Positions 61,654 through 64,000 of a stretch of DNA of 64,000 bases are shown here, piece after piece (the first letter of the stretch is position 1; each line of letters starts with the position of its first letter). Location of the stretch: positions 158,154 through 222,153 of the forward strand of contig JAJQBQ010000053.1 of the NCBI GenBank assembly GCA_021203205.1, given 5' to 3'. Below the pieces are notes generated by a model. The model was given only the letters and a program-made list of their open reading frames with translations, had not been told where the DNA came from and did no database searches. Source of the DNA: Lachnospiraceae bacterium. Its GTDB lineage: Bacteria > Bacillota > Clostridia > Lachnospirales > Lachnospiraceae. The translations under genes were made by a program, and so were the position numbers.

Positions 61654-62033
61654 CTATTTTTCCTCATCCTCTTCGTAGCTTTCCGCTACATAATTCTCGG
61701 CCTCTTTTCTGGATAAATCATATTTTGCCATGATCCGCTCCGTAATCTTTTCATCATTAACGCCACATTCCCGGTAGGTGTCTATTGCTGTATCTATCGC
61801 GACATCTACCGCCACTTCCTGTGCATATTCTTCAAAAATGCTGCTCATGCGCTCACGCCCCTTTCCGTTTCCTTAAAATACCGAAGACACCTCAAGGCAT
61901 CCCCGCTGTAAACAGAACCCTCGACTAACTGGACAGCCGGATGTGCATTCGAAAAATGGAATGCGGTAAAAAGCAGCGACCGATCATCTGACAGATGCTT
62001 TTTTATCCATTTTCCGAGTTTGACATTAAACAA
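61654..62033 (-). pseudogene. Truncated, frameshifted copy of the Rpn nuclease gene
   Basis: The last 64 codons (61848-61654) are nearly identical to the C-terminus of the intact gene (MSSIFEEYAQ..., KITERIMAKYDLSR, YVAESYEEDEE), with an extra four-residue VAVD-type duplication. The intact copy reads GGGGACGTGAG where the relic reads GGGGCGTGAG; this single-base loss shifts RYFKETERG into a premature stop. Upstream coding (to 62033) is unrelated to the intact nuclease core. The catalytic domain is missing, so it is dead. Confidence 0.85.
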
Positions 62034-62048
62034 TTTGCGTCTCCCAAA

Positions 62049-63080
62049 TTACGCAGCTCGCCCTACTCTGCTCAGAATCTTCTCTGCCTTGTTCTCCGCG
62101 CTGGAAATCGCCCTGTTATTTACCGTATTCAGGCCCTTCTCATCCGGATTTTTCAATACCAGCTTCACCTGACACATATCATACAACAATTGCACGAGCA
62201 ACACCAGATCTTCTGTCGTGAGTTTCTCCGTATCCGTAAATGATTCCCAATACGTCTTTCCATATACATTTACAATCTGATCAAGTTTATTAAGACGGAG
62301 ATTGTACTGAAATTCTGCCTTGGAGAGAATATCCTTAAAGCCACGCGCTGCTCCTTCCAGTTCATCGAGATACTTTACGATTCTGTCGACCTCTTTCTTT
62401 GTTTCATTCGCCTGTCTCCATGCCTCATCCGCTTTATCAGAGAGATTTGAGCCTGTAAAATTGAATATAATACCTCCAACCAAAAGTCCGACCCCAAGGG
62501 TTGCACCTCCCAGAACCGCAGTCCCCAGCGCTATGCCGCCACCCCCGGCCGCAACTGCGCCTCCACCCAGCGCCGCCAGCATCGCGTTCGTCAGCGCTGC
62601 ACCACTCAACGTAGAAATAGCTGTCCCCGTAGATGCCGTTCCTAATGCCATAACTGCGGACGTGGTCGCTCCTGCGGCCGCAAATCCACCGGCCGTGCCG
62701 GCTGCGGCTCCTCCCAATCCTCCCAACAGAGCCCTCGCTCCTACGGACACCTCCCGAAGCTTATCTGCCTCATAATCAGGAAGTTTCACATCATCTTTAC
62801 TAATGGATTTAAACTCTGGACGACCCTGAATTTTTTCAATCACATCAGAAAATCTTCCAAAACTTTCTATAATCTCAAGCTCCTGTTTTCCCAAAGCATC
62901 CATTAACCTTGTTGTAGCCTTGTCACGTTCCTTGAAGCGTTCCACCTGCTCTTCCTGCAACTTCTGCGCACTCTTTTGCGTATCATTCGCTTCTATCATT
63001 TTCCCTGCGCCACTTATAGCTGTTCCTGCCCCAATCAGGCCCGCCAATCCCGCACCTATTCCGATTATTAAAGGTAACAT
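62049..63080 (-). CDS. Glycine-zipper membrane protein, unknown
   Basis: A 343-residue protein. A hydrophobic Gly-rich N-terminus (LPLIIGIGAGLAGLIGAGTA), a helical stretch (30-120), and a long Gly/Ala-rich region (about 120-215, GGLGGAAAGTAGGFAAAGA, LGGGAVAAGGGGIALGTAVL, LLVGGIIFNF) could insert into membranes. A helical coiled-coil part (about 220-343, DEAWRQANETKKEVDRIVKYL) follows. Such glycine-zipper proteins occur near dynamin-like or secreted effector genes; here no such gene is in view. AAGGAGGG precedes ATG, which lies 1 base after the YkgJ-type gene's stop. Confidence 0.7.
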   Translation of the reverse strand: MLPLIIGIGAGLAGLIGAGTAISGAGKMIEANDTQKSAQKLQEEQVERFKERDKATTRLMDALGKQELEIIESFGRFSDVIEKIQGRPEFKSISKDDVKLPDYEADKLREVSVGARALLGGLGGAAAGTAGGFAAAGATTSAVMALGTASTGTAISTLSGAALTNAMLAALGGGAVAAGGGGIALGTAVLGGATLGVGLLVGGIIFNFTGSNLSDKADEAWRQANETKKEVDRIVKYLDELEGAARGFKDILSKAEFQYNLRLNKLDQIVNVYGKTYWESFTDTEKLTTEDLVLLVQLLYDMCQVKLVLKNPDEKGLNTVNNRAISSAENKAEKILSRVGRAA

Positions 63081-63081
63081 G

Positions 63082-63339
63082 TTATCTTCCCTCCTTCTCG
63101 TTTTTTAATCTGTTACAAACCTGATAATTCATCTCATAAAACTCTTCCAGCGTATAGAAATCTTTGAAGTATGCTTCATAACTTTCATCTACCCTGCACA
63201 GCAGTGGTCTTTCTGCATAAATCGAGCACTTATTATCTTTCAGGTAACGGCACACTCCATCGCCCCTGTTAAGCCACGGATACAGGTTCGTCCTGTCAAG
63301 ATGCCTACAGCACTCTCCACATTGGTTACATTTAAACAT
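63082..63339 (-). CDS. YkgJ family cysteine-cluster protein
   Basis: An 85-residue protein with the pattern CNQCGECC (residues 4-11), CRYLKDNKCSIYAERPLLCR and a final Cys near VCNRL. This is the YkgJ/Fe-S or zinc cluster family, short form. Biochemical role unknown. It sits between the unknown partial gene and the glycine-zipper gene and is tightly coupled to the latter. Confidence 0.85.
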   Translation of the reverse strand: MFKCNQCGECCRHLDRTNLYPWLNRGDGVCRYLKDNKCSIYAERPLLCRVDESYEAYFKDFYTLEEFYEMNYQVCNRLKNEKEGR

Positions 63340-63412
63340 TCTTAATTACCTGCCTATGACTGATGTTGTGGCAAAAGCAATGACGATAAGATCATACGTC
63401 TATCTTTTCCAA

Positions 63413-64000
63413 TCACCGAAACACCAGATGATTCTGCCTGTTCCCCATAAAGGAATCAAAATCTCCCGTCCACGGCTTTGCTATTCCGTTCGCTTCGCAG
63501 TAATCCACGAGCATACGGTTGAACTCCTTCTCAGAAACCTGCGCAGACATGATGCTTTGTAGTCCGCGATATTTTTCGGTTTCCCGCCGATACTGTTGCA
63601 GATCTATCCTTTCCAGTTCCGCAAGGTATTCCCTCATAGCTGCATTCACACGCCGGAACGCTTCCACCTGATCGTACAGGGCATCAGAAAGTCCGACCCG
63701 TATCAAAACCTCTTTCAGCACAAGCGTAACGAAACGGAACCATGCTACCAGGTTCAGCCGAAGGAAAAAGTTGATTGGTTCGCCGCCGGAACGCACTCCC
63801 GCATCAATCGCATCGATTGCGCATAAAGTGCCATGCCCTGTCAGAAGCATCATTCTTAACGTTGCGTGTCTGGATGACGGAATGCAGTCCCGAATCGGAT
63901 AACGGTATTGAAAATGCCTTCGCAGGCCCCAGATCAGTTTGATCAGCACATCCGTAATCACCACCGGCATCGCCATGGCCAGGCCATATCGAAAATCATA
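63413..64000 (-). CDS. Unknown protein, 5' end outside the window
   Basis: The frame is open to the window edge (YDFRYGLAMAMPVVITDVL at the visible start), so ATG 63976 may be internal. Visible: 195 codons with a hydrophobic LWG start, a GHGTLCAIDAIDAGVRSGG glycine-rich loop, a hydrophobic FFLRLNLVAWFRFVTLVLK segment, then helical charged sequence and a C-terminal NRQNHLVFR. No family recognised. It is upstream of the YkgJ-type gene with a 73-base gap and probably in the same operon. Confidence 0.65.
   Translation of the reverse strand, partial: YDFRYGLAMAMPVVITDVLIKLIWGLRRHFQYRYPIRDCIPSSRHATLRMMLLTGHGTLCAIDAIDAGVRSGGEPINFFLRLNLVAWFRFVTLVLKEVLIRVGLSDALYDQVEAFRRVNAAMREYLAELERIDLQQYRRETEKYRGLQSIMSAQVSEKEFNRMLVDYCEANGIAKPWTGDFDSFMGNRQNHLVFR

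Noticed and set aside
61425-61733. 102-codon rightward frame
   Set aside because: Runs through the relic nuclease's terminator and antisense of its coding region; GTG start without RBS.

Overview
The window reads as chromosome of an anaerobic, low-to-mid GC Clostridia, most likely a Lachnospiraceae member. The reasons are Gram-positive style AGGAGG ribosome binding sites with frequent TTG/GTG starts, an HlyD-like/yggS/sepF/ylmH/lspA/rluD block, the L21-Prp-L27-Obg-YhbY-YqeK-RsfS block, an mreBCD-mrdA-minDE-rodA-mgsA block, AddAB instead of RecBCD, and CGAAC-type LexA boxes. No rRNA, tRNA or CRISPR array was recognised.

Layout. 1-1374: 3'-truncated glpK, leftward. 1763-10432: rightward housekeeping genes (division and envelope: HlyD-like, yggS, sepF, ylmH, lspA; pseudouridine synthase; cytidylate-kinase-like; tyrosine recombinase; lexA). 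10603-15304: leftward ribosome/GTPase block (rplU, prp, rpmA, obg, yhbY, yqeK, rsfS) and a HAD phosphatase. 15343-15960: LysM protein resembling the SOS division inhibitor YneA, with several LexA-type boxes over its promoter. 16168-18030: secreted Ig-like/NodB deacetylase. 18469-27398: DUF378, mgsA and the cell-shape cluster rodA-minE-minD-mrdA-mreD-mreC-mreB, without minC; a ~160-bp palindromic MITE-like element separates mreB from mreC. 27548-42234: radC, a PLP lyase-like gene, miaA, mutL, mutS, miaB, proA, a folate cycloligase, a DUF896 gene, proB and an unknown gene. 42478-50167: addB-addA. 50375-52326: membrane protein, 2-keto-3-deoxygluconate-type kinase and a small ORF.

52491-64000 is accessory in character. 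It holds a 2114-residue protein with a C-terminal STAND/AAA-type ATPase, internal in-frame tandem repeats and a winged-helix-like segment. Nine bases downstream lies a 355-residue partner whose C-terminus carries an R-x4-H signature like HEPN ribonucleases. Then come a PD-(D/E)XK Rpn/transposase-family nuclease, a frameshifted relic of a second copy, and a three-gene operon (unknown partial protein, YkgJ-type cysteine-cluster protein, glycine-zipper membrane protein). The ATPase/partner pair is the best candidate for an undescribed, possibly conflict or defence, system; this is inference from architecture and context.

Together the core genes form a DNA-damage and division module: LexA, the YneA-like inhibitor, AddAB, MutSL and RadC sit beside the Min/Mre/Rod/SepF division and elongation machinery.
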